From: a virus
Length of the DNA: 38,659 nucleotides
IMG/VR virus record: IMGVR_UViG_3300037587_000525
Coordinates: 1 to 38,659 of that record
Direction: 5' to 3' (one strand)
Part shown: positions 6,722 through 14,308 of the stretch, one piece after another
Layout: every line of letters begins with the position of its first letter
How positions within the stretch are numbered: the stretch's first letter is position 1
The notes under the pieces: model-generated
The model's input: only the letters and a program-made list of their open reading frames with translations
What the model was told of the DNA's origin: nothing
Database searches by the model: none
Made by a program: the position numbers and the translations under genes

Positions 6722-8064
6722 TACGGCTCGTCATCCTGCTTATCCAGTTCATCCAGATTATCGCCCGGCCCTTCGTCTTCCTCCTCGGCCTCAAAGCCAG
6801 AGGTCTCTCTGATTTCGTCTGAGCTGAACGGAAGAACCCCGGAGCCAAGCCCCGCCTGGTTTATCTTGGACATCTTCTCGCCGTTATCGAGCTTCTCACC
6901 CAGCGTGGGTTCAATCAGGCTATCCCATCCAACCACAAAATCCTTTGTCTCTATGACGCCAATCTGCATCAAGCGATGAATAGTCAGCTCGATTTGAGGA
7001 ATCACGAACGACTCGCGGCGGGCCATGCCTGTGAGGTTCCAGGCGTGCGCGTCCTCGGTAGATGCTCGCTCACCGGTCTGGTTGCCAATCAGGATCGTCG
7101 TTGGTACAGGGACGCTTGCAGAAAAGCTCTGCAATGCGACGCTGAAAGGCTTTTCAGGGTCTCCCATGCTGATTGATGTGCTATTAGAGGTCATGGCTTG
7201 TGTCAATAACTGCTTATCGTAACCCTTTGCGAATGCGTCTATCTGGTCTTCCAGAGCATCAGGAAGACCATTCATGTCGGTTCCAAGAGCCTGCGCCAGC
7301 TGCTGAAGGTTTGCGTCTTTGTCTATGTCAAGATGCAAGCTTCCGCGTGAATTCTTCCAGAACCCTTCTCCGCCGGCACCGATGATCTTTTCCATGGTCT
7401 GCAGGTCGTTGAAACCTGCCTCAAGCGCAGGTACGCCATAGATGCTGCCGTCATCGGCCCCCTCTGCCCAGATAATGACCCTGGACGGATGGACATCGAC
7501 ACTCCTCACGCTGTTTGGGTCGCGGTCGCCGCCCCCAGTCTCCTGGAACTGGTACATTGATGGCTCGGAATAGGTGTCGCTGGCCTGATCCTGATTCCAA
7601 GCTTTGACCTCAAGCTGTCCCTCAAATACCGGGATGAATTTCGAGAACTGCTCCGGACGAATCGTGCCCATAGGCACAGATAGCTTCTTGCTATCACGTA
7701 CGATCATGATCAGCCCTGCATAGCGGCCAACTCGGTTGCGGTAGTCAGCGCCTCGCAATCGGTTCCACATGTAGATGTTTTTGGCGAACAGCTCAAAAGA
7801 CTTTTCCCAGCTGGTCTGCTCATGAGGATCCCCCGCCTCAAGGATGGAAGGCGTCGTTTGCCAACTCTTCTCGACAGGCCTCATGATGCCAGCCCTGGCA
7901 ATGCCGAACCGTCGGAACATGGACCAGTGATCATCGAATTCCAGCGTATTTTTATAGCCATAGTCTGCCCATGCCTGCTGGTGCTTCTGGTCCAACGTCC
8001 CAAAGCTCGACGCGAACCGACTGATCAGCGCATTGGTCAAAATCTGTAAAATCGGTTTACTCAT
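6721..8064 (-). CDS. Portal protein (DUF1073-type)
   Basis: 447 residues. ATG at 8064 lies 7 nt after the terminase stop, with AGGTAG in range. The sequence shows hallmarks of the DUF1073/PF06381 portal family: a VHPSRVIIW segment near residue 195, followed by DGSIYGVPALE and a long helix with the GAGGEGFWKNSRG block near 235. A TGERASTEDAHAW segment lies near 340. The acidic tail after residue 425 is typical of portals. The dodecamer forms the DNA entry vertex and docks the terminase. It lies exactly between the large terminase and the minor head protein, as expected. Confidence 0.9.
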   Translation of the reverse strand: MSKPILQILTNALISRFASSFGTLDQKHQQAWADYGYKNTLEFDDHWSMFRRFGIARAGIMRPVEKSWQTTPSILEAGDPHEQTSWEKSFELFAKNIYMWNRLRGADYRNRVGRYAGLIMIVRDSKKLSVPMGTIRPEQFSKFIPVFEGQLEVKAWNQDQASDTYSEPSMYQFQETGGGDRDPNSVRSVDVHPSRVIIWAEGADDGSIYGVPALEAGFNDLQTMEKIIGAGGEGFWKNSRGSLHLDIDKDANLQQLAQALGTDMNGLPDALEDQIDAFAKGYDKQLLTQAMTSNSTSISMGDPEKPFSVALQSFSASVPVPTTILIGNQTGERASTEDAHAWNLTGMARRESFVIPQIELTIHRLMQIGVIETKDFVVGWDSLIEPTLGEKLDNGEKMSKINQAGLGSGVLPFSSDEIRETSGFEAEEEDEGPGDNLDELDKQDDEP

Positions 8065-8070
8065 GCTCTG

Positions 8071-9678
8071 CTACCTATGGGCTCTGTCTTTCTGTCGGCT
8101 TGATAATAACATATTTACAACTGATTGCCCTGGACGCGTCAGGGCGATCTCTACAGCGTCGCAGGTGTTGTCTGCCTGGTCGTCATGGTCGTGTGAATCG
8201 TCTTCTGTGAACTGGCTGTGCTCGCTAACAAAATCCATCACCCAGGGCTCGCCCATCGGCAGTAAGACTTTGCCAAGCTTAATCTGAGGGGCCGCGTCCC
8301 GAGCTCTTACCACTTTGTTTTGGCCTGCCCCTCGCTGAACTGCCGTAATTGGTAGCGGAATTTGTCGCCCGGCCTCTTGTATAAGTCCGGTGCCGCTCGC
8401 CTTGTCCTCGATGTGGATGCTGCGGAGTATGCCGTGATTTCCTGTTGTGTTGAGATCCCAGTGCTTTGCAACGAAGTTGATAAACATGGCCCGAAGCTCC
8501 GGAGCTTCCCATTTGCCACGCAGTACGTCCAACAGATACAGCTTTCCCTGCCATACGCCCCAGCACATGAACACGCTGAAATCGTTCCTCTCGCCGGTCT
8601 TCATGGCGGTATCACCGGTGATGAAGCGGTATTCAAACGTGATAGGCCTTGCTTCGTCGCACCCGTCCTGATCGCCGTAAAACTTCCACCAGTCGCTGTG
8701 GAATATCTGGCCCCCGAGAGCTATTGGGGTCTGCATATACTGGGCTTGGAAGGTGTATTCGTTCCTCTCCCATAGATCCATCAGCTGGCCGATATCTTCC
8801 ATCTCTGGCCAGTAGGACCAATATCCGTTGATCTTCTCCGAACCCTTGATTGATTCCCAGCATCTATCGCGGACCCACTCAGGCAGCTCCTGGATGTAGC
8901 CGTCATCGATTAGCGCGGGGATTTTTATCAAGTCAAAGTGGAAGCTACTACCAAAGCCGCCACCCAAGAGGAAGCCGGATGTATCCTGCTGGTGGAGCCT
9001 TTGCTGGACAACAACAAAGGGGGTGGCGTTATCCTTGGATTTATCGCCCCGCCGTGATCGGATCGTATCAACCTGGATGCGGTGCATCTTCTCGCGCTTG
9101 TTTGCGCTAAACATATCCTCTACTTTATCAGGGTCATCCTGCATGACCGCCCCGCTGAATCCTGGACCAGGGTACCCGCCGCGCCCGCCAGTGATCTGCC
9201 CGCCCATTGATTTACTGACGACTTCAAACACCGTGCGACCCTTGGAATCAGATAGCTGCCACTCCTCTGCTTGGTCTGTCTTGAACGTGGATGGCCATAG
9301 GTATTGCCAGTGAGGAGACTTGATCAGGTCTCTGGTTCTGCGAGCGTTTCGCTTAACCAGGCTGTCAGCAAAGGATAGATTCAGGAATCGGCATCGCCGC
9401 TGTGCTTTGATGTGGGCATAGGCTGGTAACAGGATGCTCCAGAACTCGGTTTTTGTGCCGCCAGGAGGAAGATTTACGATTGTATTTCCACGGCTCCCCG
9501 ACACCAATCCATCAACGGTGCTGCCCATTAGCCGGTGGTGCCAGTTCACCATGAGCTTTTCGCCCATCGTGAGCTGAAACTGAGTCCTAGCGAACGTGAG
9601 GAAATCGTGCTCAGATAGCGCTTTTACTGCCTGGCGACGGGATTCGTCAAGGTCTTCCCACTCAAGCAAGCCGGTCAT
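8071..9678 (-). CDS. terL: Terminase large subunit
   Basis: 535 residues. The ATPase domain has a deviant Walker A (NLPPGGTKTE, residues 69-78) and Walker B followed by an acidic pair (GAVMQDDPDK, Asp181-Asp182). The RNase H-like nuclease domain shows its carboxylates at Asp356 (ITGDTA), Glu424-Asp425 (IHIEDKASG) and the C-terminal DHDDQAD cluster near 497-503. This is the headful-type Terminase_6 architecture. The start overlaps a tiny upstream frame as ATGA and has no strong Shine-Dalgarno of its own, so translational coupling is likely. The protein packages DNA into proheads through the portal. Confidence 0.95.
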   Translation of the reverse strand: MTGLLEWEDLDESRRQAVKALSEHDFLTFARTQFQLTMGEKLMVNWHHRLMGSTVDGLVSGSRGNTIVNLPPGGTKTEFWSILLPAYAHIKAQRRCRFLNLSFADSLVKRNARRTRDLIKSPHWQYLWPSTFKTDQAEEWQLSDSKGRTVFEVVSKSMGGQITGGRGGYPGPGFSGAVMQDDPDKVEDMFSANKREKMHRIQVDTIRSRRGDKSKDNATPFVVVQQRLHQQDTSGFLLGGGFGSSFHFDLIKIPALIDDGYIQELPEWVRDRCWESIKGSEKINGYWSYWPEMEDIGQLMDLWERNEYTFQAQYMQTPIALGGQIFHSDWWKFYGDQDGCDEARPITFEYRFITGDTAMKTGERNDFSVFMCWGVWQGKLYLLDVLRGKWEAPELRAMFINFVAKHWDLNTTGNHGILRSIHIEDKASGTGLIQEAGRQIPLPITAVQRGAGQNKVVRARDAAPQIKLGKVLLPMGEPWVMDFVSEHSQFTEDDSHDHDDQADNTCDAVEIALTRPGQSVVNMLLSSRQKDRAHR

Positions 9679-9734
9679 TCAGTCGCGCCCATCATTTTCA
9701 GTATGGCGTTGTTGGCGATCACGATCTTGAGCAT
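9675..9734 (-). CDS. Possible 19-aa coupling peptide before terL
   Basis: ATG at 9734 lies inside the end of the 58-aa cysteine-rich gene and the frame stops by ATGA overlap with the terL start. It would carry ribosomes from one gene to the next. No family and no strong ribosome-binding site; its main support is the unbroken chain of overlaps. Confidence 0.25.
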   Translation of the reverse strand: MLKIVIANNAILKMMGATE

Positions 9735-9895
9735 GAGCCGCTGTTTGTTCTGGTAGGCACCGGCTCCAAGCCTTTCGGGTTGCTACAGCCATGTCTTTGG
9801 TAATGCCACTCCCAGGCCATACACCTGCTACCTTCACACTTCTTATCGAAATACGGACAGCTCTTTTCTGACGCTTCTTGCTCTGTGACGATCAT
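9719..9895 (-). CDS. Small cysteine-rich protein (58 aa) between terminase subunits
   Basis: ATG at 9895 overlaps the terS stop as ATGA. The N-terminal half contains CPYFDKKCEGSRCMAWEW (Cys13, Cys20, Cys25), with Cys37 further on. This C-x6-C-x4-C-MAW pattern recurs in small phage proteins and suggests a metal-binding site. It lies between the small and large terminase genes in a chain of coupled starts. Function unknown; a packaging accessory role is only suggested by position. Confidence 0.6.
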   Translation of the reverse strand: MIVTEQEASEKSCPYFDKKCEGSRCMAWEWHYQRHGCSNPKGLEPVPTRTNSGSCSRS

Positions 9896-10530
9896 AATTT
9901 CCCCGCCACATCACTCAGAGCCTTTTCATCGACAACGGTGTGCCTAGCTTCTATGGGAGGAGCATTAGGATCACCGCCGACAGCTAAGCGGACCGCCGCG
10001 TTGTATCCCTCAAGATCTGCAATCTGTTTCATGCATGCCGTTTGATTGTGGACCTTAAATTTTATCCCCTCCTTCGAGGCCGTTATTTCACTAATGGCAG
10101 CAAACCCAGCGCCGCCCATTTGAGAGGGGTCTTTCAAAGACCAGAATGATTGCTTTATCTCCTTCCCATCAGGAGTCTCGACCATGACGTTATCACTGAT
10201 GTCAGCAATATCGGTGATCTCCGTTCGCGCAAGCCCGGTGAGTCGCTCAAGCATCTCAACCCTAGTCATTATCGACGGAGCTATGAGCTGAGCGTTAAAA
10301 GACTCAATGAAAGCTTGCACGTTAGGATTATTCATGATCTCAGATGCGCTGGTTGATCTTGAGTTTTCGCTTTTGGCCTTGCCTCCACCCTGAAGATAAG
10401 CATCAATATCAGAAAGCCCCTCAAGTGACTTGAGAGCGGTATTCCGCTGAAGCTTAGTCTTGAGCTTGCCGAATAGATCAAGCTGCTCCTGGCCAAGCTC
10501 AATGGCTCTATCGTTGACGATTATCTTCAT
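9892..10530 (-). CDS. terS: Terminase small subunit
   Basis: 212 residues, starting at ATG 10530 overlapping the methyltransferase stop as ATGA. Gene order and features fit the Terminase_2 family. Residues 50-95 hold the SASEIMNNPNVQAFIE and TRVEMLERLTGLAR helices, equivalent to the DNA-binding and oligomerisation core. The C-terminal region has the K-x-KVHNQTACMKQIADLEGYN segment, equivalent to the family's usual KVKLHDKLAALELLG helix. It recognises phage DNA and recruits the large subunit. The N-terminal 45 residues are less typical. Confidence 0.8.
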   Translation of the reverse strand: MKIIVNDRAIELGQEQLDLFGKLKTKLQRNTALKSLEGLSDIDAYLQGGGKAKSENSRSTSASEIMNNPNVQAFIESFNAQLIAPSIMTRVEMLERLTGLARTEITDIADISDNVMVETPDGKEIKQSFWSLKDPSQMGGAGFAAISEITASKEGIKFKVHNQTACMKQIADLEGYNAAVRLAVGGDPNAPPIEARHTVVDEKALSDVAGKL

Positions 10531-11252
10531 ACGGCAATGCGGCCCCTCTCTAGTCTAGAGCTGGCCACATCGAAATACTCACGATCCAGCTCCATACCTA
10601 TGAACCTACGATCAAGATTCAAGCAAGCCTCTCCGGTGGTGCCGCTTCCCATGCAATTATCAAGGACCGTGTCTGCTTTGTTGGTATAGGTTCTTATTAG
10701 CCACTCAATGAGAGCAACTGGCTTCTGGGTCGGATGCATGCCGCCAATTCTTGAATCTTTCGAGTAGCGCTGAACGCTTCTCGGGTACCGCTCGGTTGAG
10801 TCATAATTGGTCTTTTTGACTCCTTTCCCGTATACCTCGCTGCCGATCTCTTTTCGTCCAGCCGTTTTTCTAATGTGGCCGGTTGTCTTTTGAGGGTTAT
10901 ATGTGGGGAGTTTCTTATAAAAAACCAAGATATTTTCATGCGCCTTTAAGGGCATTCTTTTAGCGTTGAAAAAACCTGTTGCCGCGGGCTTCTCCCATAT
11001 TATCTCGTAACGCAATTGCTCGAGATTGCTGACACCTAAGACCTTATCAAATGGGGTTTGTGCGAATAACACGATAGCCGCATTATCTTTTGCGATTCTT
11101 CCGTACTGCTCCCATAGACGAGGCAGGTCAATCGGAGAATCCCACTTACAATTAGTAGTTCCGTAGGGCATATCACAGCAAATCATATCGACACTGTTAT
11201 CTGGGATTTCTGTCATCAGCTCCAGACAATCACCATAAAGAAGATTTATCAT
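10527..11252 (-). CDS. DNA methyltransferase, N4-cytosine/N6-adenine type
   Basis: 241 residues from the ATG at 11252, chosen because AAAGGAAG precedes it; an in-frame start 10 codons upstream lacks a ribosome-binding site. Motif IV appears as DMPYG (residues 27-31) and the SAM-binding motif I as DNCMGSGTTGEAC near residue 200, i.e. catalytic motif before SAM motif, the beta-class order. The HPTQKP motif precedes it. It lies in one operon with the terminase genes. A likely role is modification of phage DNA against restriction before packaging. Target base and sequence cannot be read from the sequence. Confidence 0.85.
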   Translation of the reverse strand: MINLLYGDCLELMTEIPDNSVDMICCDMPYGTTNCKWDSPIDLPRLWEQYGRIAKDNAAIVLFAQTPFDKVLGVSNLEQLRYEIIWEKPAATGFFNAKRMPLKAHENILVFYKKLPTYNPQKTTGHIRKTAGRKEIGSEVYGKGVKKTNYDSTERYPRSVQRYSKDSRIGGMHPTQKPVALIEWLIRTYTNKADTVLDNCMGSGTTGEACLNLDRRFIGMELDREYFDVASSRLERGRIAV

Positions 11253-11278
11253 TTGGCTTCCTTTCAGGTGTCTACCAC

Positions 11279-11491
11279 TCATAAATCACCAAACCGATGA
11301 ACGTAAACCCGATAGGCCGCGTCCATGATCCGTATTTTGCCGGTAGGGCTCGCCCATCGATCATTCAGGGTGCTGACTGGAGTCTGTTCAATTCTCGCGA
11401 ACTCAGCCAAAGAAACCCCGAGCTTGCCTTTTATGTACTTGGCAAGCGTGCGGGACTCTGATTTTGCGGTTTCTCGAATATCTGCATTCAT
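11279..11491 (-). CDS. Small helix-turn-helix-like protein (70 aa)
   Basis: 70 residues, first gene behind the strong promoter at 11500-11528. Residues 22-48 (GVSLAEFARIEQTPVSTLND) read as a helix-turn-helix with the pattern LAEFA-x5-V-x2-L. The small size, basic N-terminus and position next to a palindrome suggest a local transcription regulator, perhaps of its own promoter. The ribosome-binding site is weak. No named family is recognised. Confidence 0.6.
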   Translation of the reverse strand: MNADIRETAKSESRTLAKYIKGKLGVSLAEFARIEQTPVSTLNDRWASPTGKIRIMDAAYRVYVHRFGDL

Positions 11492-11499
11492 AGCTTACT

Positions 11500-11528
11500 A
11501 CTATGCGGGATATCGCTTATTTTGTCAA
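11500..11528 (-). promoter_or_regulatory. Strong sigma70-type promoter for the packaging/head operon
   Basis: Minus strand: consensus -35 TTGACA (11528-11523), 17-bp spacer, -10 CATAGT (11505-11500). It reads into the small HTH gene, the methyltransferase, terminase and head genes. Confidence 0.75.
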
Positions 11529-11529
11529 T

Positions 11530-11550
11530 CTGTTACTGACCTGGTGACAG
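11530..11550. promoter_or_regulatory. Imperfect 21-bp palindrome upstream of the -35
   Basis: CTGTtAC-n7-GTgACAG lies directly upstream of the -35 of the leftward promoter at 11.5 kb. The position suits an activator or repressor site, with the adjacent HTH protein the obvious candidate ligand. Confidence 0.4.
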
Positions 11551-11583
11551 ACCTTGCCTATTCTATGAGCCCGCCGAGATGAA

Positions 11584-12006
11584 TCAACTCTCCCTGGCTT
11601 TGCCCTTTAGCTTCTCATAGGTCCTCAATCCTCCCATCCCCAGCATTGCCAAAACTAATTCAAGCAAATCATCGGCCTGTATTTTCGGCAGATCAACTGT
11701 AATTTCTGTCATCGATAATCCGAACATAGCCACGGGCATTCCAACAAACTGCCAGAACAAAGCAATACCGCACACCCAGCCAATAAAAGGGCGCCACCCG
11801 GCGACGAACAGGGACTTATGTGCTGCCTCTTGCTTGTTGATCTCCATTTGGCCTTTGTTCATTTCGACCATTGCGTCGAGCTCTGCCAGCTCCCCTCTCT
11901 GCTCCAGCTCAAACAGCTTTATTTTTGCCTCAGCCGCGGCCTGAGGATCCGGAATCAGCTTATCAATGATGTTAGATATAGGCGCTATGAGCGCTGCAAG
12001 GCTCAC
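11584..12006 (-). CDS. Holin-like 3-TM membrane protein
   Basis: 140 residues from GTG at 12006, which overlaps the endolysin stop (GTGA) and has GGAG 8 nt upstream; an ATG ten codons earlier lacks this. Features match the 3-TM holin family known from gene-transfer agents and phages (PF11351): an N-terminal amphipathic segment, a charged middle helix rich in Glu and Gln (residues 25-65), the GWRPFIGWVCG signature near residue 72, a strong transmembrane segment after it and a third hydrophobic segment near the C-terminus (DLLELVLAMLGMGG). It lies immediately downstream of the endolysin, as expected for a lysis cassette. Confidence 0.8.
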   Translation of the reverse strand: MSLAALIAPISNIIDKLIPDPQAAAEAKIKLFELEQRGELAELDAMVEMNKGQMEINKQEAAHKSLFVAGWRPFIGWVCGIALFWQFVGMPVAMFGLSMTEITVDLPKIQADDLLELVLAMLGMGGLRTYEKLKGKARES

Positions 12007-12437
12007 GATGCTATCTCCATGTGAGGCATATCCCAACCATCAAACCGGCTGGATCCGAACTGGCCGCCCCAGTACAGCACGATAGATATTCTCCCCTCAT
12101 TTTTTAGCCGCCTAGCCGTCGATATGATCACCGCCGCGACCATCGATAGGTGGTGCTTTTCCCAGCTGGCCGCTCCGTCAACGTAGGCATAGAAATCTAA
12201 GGCGCGCCCGTAAATCTCACCCGGCTTTATCTGATGCCGGCTAACCCGAGCGTATCCATCACATTTGCTTTTGCCATCAAGACAAAGCTCTTTCTGTCTT
12301 TCGGCGGTCCTTACTCCCCCATCCCCAGGAATGCCGAAATCAATGGGGCTAACCTTTATCGATTCCTCAAATATAAAGATAAGCTCCGGATGAACTCCGG
12401 ACATACGGCTTATGCTTTTTCCGCTAAAAAGATACAT
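12003..12437 (-). CDS. Endolysin, M15-family peptidoglycan peptidase
   Basis: 144 residues behind GGGAG. The N-terminal phrase (FSGKSISRMSGVHPEL) and GVRTAERQKEL (residues 41-51) are typical of phage L-alanyl-D-glutamate peptidases. The zinc ligands of the M15 fold are visible as His68 (SRH), Asp81 (GRALDF) and His139 (DMPHME), and the YWGGQFGSS loop precedes the last. There is no signal peptide, so export would rely on the holin encoded next. It would cleave the peptide stems of peptidoglycan at lysis. No Rz/Rz1 spanin pair is evident nearby. Confidence 0.9.
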   Translation of the reverse strand: MYLFSGKSISRMSGVHPELIFIFEESIKVSPIDFGIPGDGGVRTAERQKELCLDGKSKCDGYARVSRHQIKPGEIYGRALDFYAYVDGAASWEKHHLSMVAAVIISTARRLKNEGRISIVLYWGGQFGSSRFDGWDMPHMEIAS

Positions 12438-12450
12438 TTTTATCTCCCAA

Positions 12451-12813
12451 TTAACCGAATCGATTGATTATACCGCTGTCTCCTCCGCTGCACACCTCTC
12501 CGATATGTCGAAGGATTAGCTCCAGTTCGGTCGGCGGATCTCGCTCAGGAATCGTCTGGGAGCCTCCTGAGATGGAGTATTGCGGATTGCGTGCATCCGG
12601 GCATTTGACCGCCATCAGAGTATCGACTGCGCTCTTGACTGCGGATAATGATTGATCACTATTTGAGGCTTTCTCTTCGGCCTCTTTTGTTCTGGTTTTG
12701 AACATATCTCGTTCAAATTTTATCTCGTTTTTCTCATCACGGAGCCGATCAAATCTGAGTTTTAAATCTTTAAGCTCAGCCTGGAGCTCTGCATTCGTTG
12801 GTTTCTTAGACAT
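12451..12813 (-). CDS. Coiled-coil hypothetical protein (120 aa)
   Basis: ATG at 12813 was chosen because it follows the recurrent cassette AAAGGAAAAGACCG; an in-frame start 26 codons upstream has no ribosome-binding site. Residues 8-55 are a charged coiled coil. Residues 60-118 hold a KCPDARNP turn and a polar tail with the block PTELELILRHI. No membrane segment, so it is not a spanin. It precedes the endolysin gene. Not recognised. Confidence 0.6.
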   Translation of the reverse strand: MSKKPTNAELQAELKDLKLRFDRLRDEKNEIKFERDMFKTRTKEAEEKASNSDQSLSAVKSAVDTLMAVKCPDARNPQYSISGGSQTIPERDPPTELELILRHIGEVCSGGDSGIINRFG

Positions 12814-12844
12814 CGGTCTTTTCCTTTTGATTGGTTTTTCCGTC

Positions 12845-13036
12845 TTAATCTTCGTTAGCATCAAACGCCATGGAAAGCACATGGCGGTCACCGTTAGCGT
12901 GGTTCTGCTCGCTGATCAGCTCAAGCGCATAGCAGCCCATTGAGTCGGTAAGGATTAGGCCGTACTTTTTGCAGACTGCCGTTATCTCCTTGGCCGCTTC
13001 AACGAGGTCTTTTTCTATCTGTTCATCCGGCTTCAT
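12845..13036 (-). CDS. Small hypothetical protein (63 aa)
   Basis: ATG at 13036 follows the cassette ACGGAAAAATTGATC, shared in variant form with several neighbours. The product is acidic, with helical residues 5-25 and a CYALELISEQNHANGDRHV segment. Not recognised. One of a run of small genes between the recombination block and the lysis cassette. Confidence 0.55.
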   Translation of the reverse strand: MKPDEQIEKDLVEAAKEITAVCKKYGLILTDSMGCYALELISEQNHANGDRHVLSMAFDANED

Positions 13037-13058
13037 GATCAATTTTTCCGTCTTAGAT

Positions 13059-13280
13059 TTAGTCGTCTGACAATAGCGGCTGGTAGCTGACTGTTGCGGG
13101 CGGGCTGTCCAAGCCGAACAGCTCAACCTCGCCCGCTGGTAGCTTCTGCCATTTGTGTGTCATCACTCGATCTCCAGTGCCGACCTCATCATGCGTATTC
13201 CATGCCCAGACATAAGTGCCATGAGCATGATCGTCACGAAATAGATAGCGGCCTGTTGCTGTTGTGACGATCCCCTGCAT
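13059..13280 (-). CDS. Small hypothetical protein (73 aa)
   Basis: ATG at 13280 follows GATAGGAAAAATTCAG, a variant of the local GGAAAAATT cassette. It is a short beta-rich protein with many aromatic residues (TYVWAWNTHDE, HKWQKLP). No cysteines, no membrane segment. Family unknown. Confidence 0.55.
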   Translation of the reverse strand: MQGIVTTATGRYLFRDDHAHGTYVWAWNTHDEVGTGDRVMTHKWQKLPAGEVELFGLDSPPATVSYQPLLSDD

Positions 13281-13322
13281 CTGAATTTTTCCTATCTTGT
13301 TTTGGCTTTAACGGAAAATAAA

Positions 13323-13685
13323 CTAAAGAATCAATTCTGCAAGCGTCATCTTCTTGAGGCTCTGGTGGGTCTGTTCGGAGATCTGCGCCCACTTGTCATG
13401 CTCATGAGTGCTGTCGTGCTGAATGGCCGGCAGCTCCCCGGTGATGGCCAGGACGATATCCGAAACCGAGGTGTCGAGACTGGCGACCGTGTAGCCACCC
13501 CCAGGCCCCCGAACGCTCTTGACGAGGCCAGCCTTCATCAGCTTAGAGAAAACCTGTTCCAGGTATGAAAGTGACTGACTCTGTCGGGCTGCGAGCTCTC
13601 CCAAGCTCACCGGCCCCTTATCCCCGACCATGGCCAGCCTGATCATCGAAACGGTTGCAATCTTTGCTTTGTTGTTAATTTTCAC
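13323..13685 (-). CDS. IscR-like Rrf2-family regulator without cluster-binding cysteines
   Basis: 120 residues from a GTG behind AAGGAG. The DNA-binding half closely resembles IscR: GPVSLGELA, the recognition helix SLSYLEQVFSKLMKAGLV with Glu43 at the IscR position, and the wing SVRGPGGGY. The C-terminal helix KKMTLAELI also matches. The loop that in IscR carries three Cys for a [2Fe-2S] cluster here contains IQHDSTHEHDKW instead; the whole protein has no Cys. It should bind DNA like apo-IscR or use another ligand. It has its own promoter just downstream of a terminator, so it is expressed independently of the early leftward transcript. Confidence 0.9.
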   Translation of the reverse strand: MKINNKAKIATVSMIRLAMVGDKGPVSLGELAARQSQSLSYLEQVFSKLMKAGLVKSVRGPGGGYTVASLDTSVSDIVLAITGELPAIQHDSTHEHDKWAQISEQTHQSLKKMTLAELIL

Positions 13686-13717
13686 CTGTCCTTTCTCCTT
13701 CGGGTTTGTGTGCGTTA

Positions 13718-13746
13718 ATTAAAGCTTATTATTCGTAATGGTTCAA
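13718..13746 (-). promoter_or_regulatory. Promoter of the Rrf2-like regulator gene
   Basis: Minus strand: -35 TTGAAC (13746-13741), 17-bp spacer, -10 TTTAAT (13723-13718), starting transcription shortly before the GTG at 13685. A TTAATTAA palindrome overlaps the -10, and the terminator at 13761-13789 isolates the promoter from upstream transcription. Confidence 0.65.
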
Positions 13747-13760
13747 GAGCCCAGACACAA

Positions 13761-13789
13761 AAAAACCCGATTAATTACCGGGCTTTTTT
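13761..13789. terminator. Bidirectional intrinsic terminator
   Basis: CCCG and CGGG flank an AT-rich loop, with A and T runs on both outer sides, so each strand shows a hairpin followed by T residues. It would end the early leftward transcript coming from 19 kb just upstream of the regulator's own promoter. The 98 nt between it and the gene ending at 13888 hold only an 18-codon ATG frame (13830-13886), which I do not call. Confidence 0.7.
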
Positions 13790-13887
13790 GCTTGTAGTGG
13801 CGTCGTTCTTTTATGAGGTTGAAATTAAGCTATTTCATTGCGCTTCCTCTCGTTGGTTGATGGTATTTCATGGGCTGGGATTTCATG

Positions 13888-14076
13888 TTAGCTGCCCGGC
13901 TTCAAAACTTCAATGGTCGCCATGGCGGTATTGCAGATCCTATTTAGATCAATACCCAGCTCCTTTGCCCTTCGCCTTGCTGTCTTATCAGCTATTACGA
14001 AGCTGCCAGTATCGACGTAGAAGGTATGGCTCCGATCAATTTCCTCTACCCGCGCAAACAAAACGACCTTTATCAT
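13888..14076 (-). CDS. Small hypothetical protein (62 aa)
   Basis: ATG at 14076 overlaps the preceding stop as ATGA. The N-terminus is two beta strands (IKVVLFARVEE and HTFYVDTGSF), then a basic helix (TARRRAKELG) with a C-terminal strand. It could be a small nucleic-acid or protein-binding factor. Family unknown. Confidence 0.55.
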   Translation of the reverse strand: MIKVVLFARVEEIDRSHTFYVDTGSFVIADKTARRRAKELGIDLNRICNTAMATIEVLKPGS

Positions 14077-14285
14077 GGATCACCTTCGTTTAGCGGGCTG
14101 CTTGCTCGTTGCTCTAATTCGTCCAGGGCGTTGCTGATGCGGCCAGGGTATATCGGGCTGCAACACACCCACTCCAGGCCGCTCCAGCGTACGAGATGGC
14201 CATGCCGACCGCGCTTATAATGCGCCCCCAGAAACAACACGTATCCGGTCCCGTCTGGAATTGCAGTGCTTTCAGTCCTAACCAT
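14073..14285 (-). CDS. Small hypothetical protein (70 aa)
   Basis: ATG at 14285 follows AAAGGTG. Residues 13-40 are beta-like with a cluster of Arg, His and Gly (YKRGRHGHLVRW), followed by a CC pair and a helical end. It is coupled to the next gene by ATGA overlap. Not recognised. Confidence 0.55.
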   Translation of the reverse strand: MVRTESTAIPDGTGYVLFLGAHYKRGRHGHLVRWSGLEWVCCSPIYPGRISNALDELEQRASSPLNEGDP

Positions 14286-14308
14286 GATTTCACCTTTACC
14301 TATGCTGG

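Noticed and set aside
13690-13720. IscR type 2-like site at the start of the Rrf2-like gene
   Set aside because: Only the GTTTG core and part of the flanks match the consensus; too weak to call an operator by eye.
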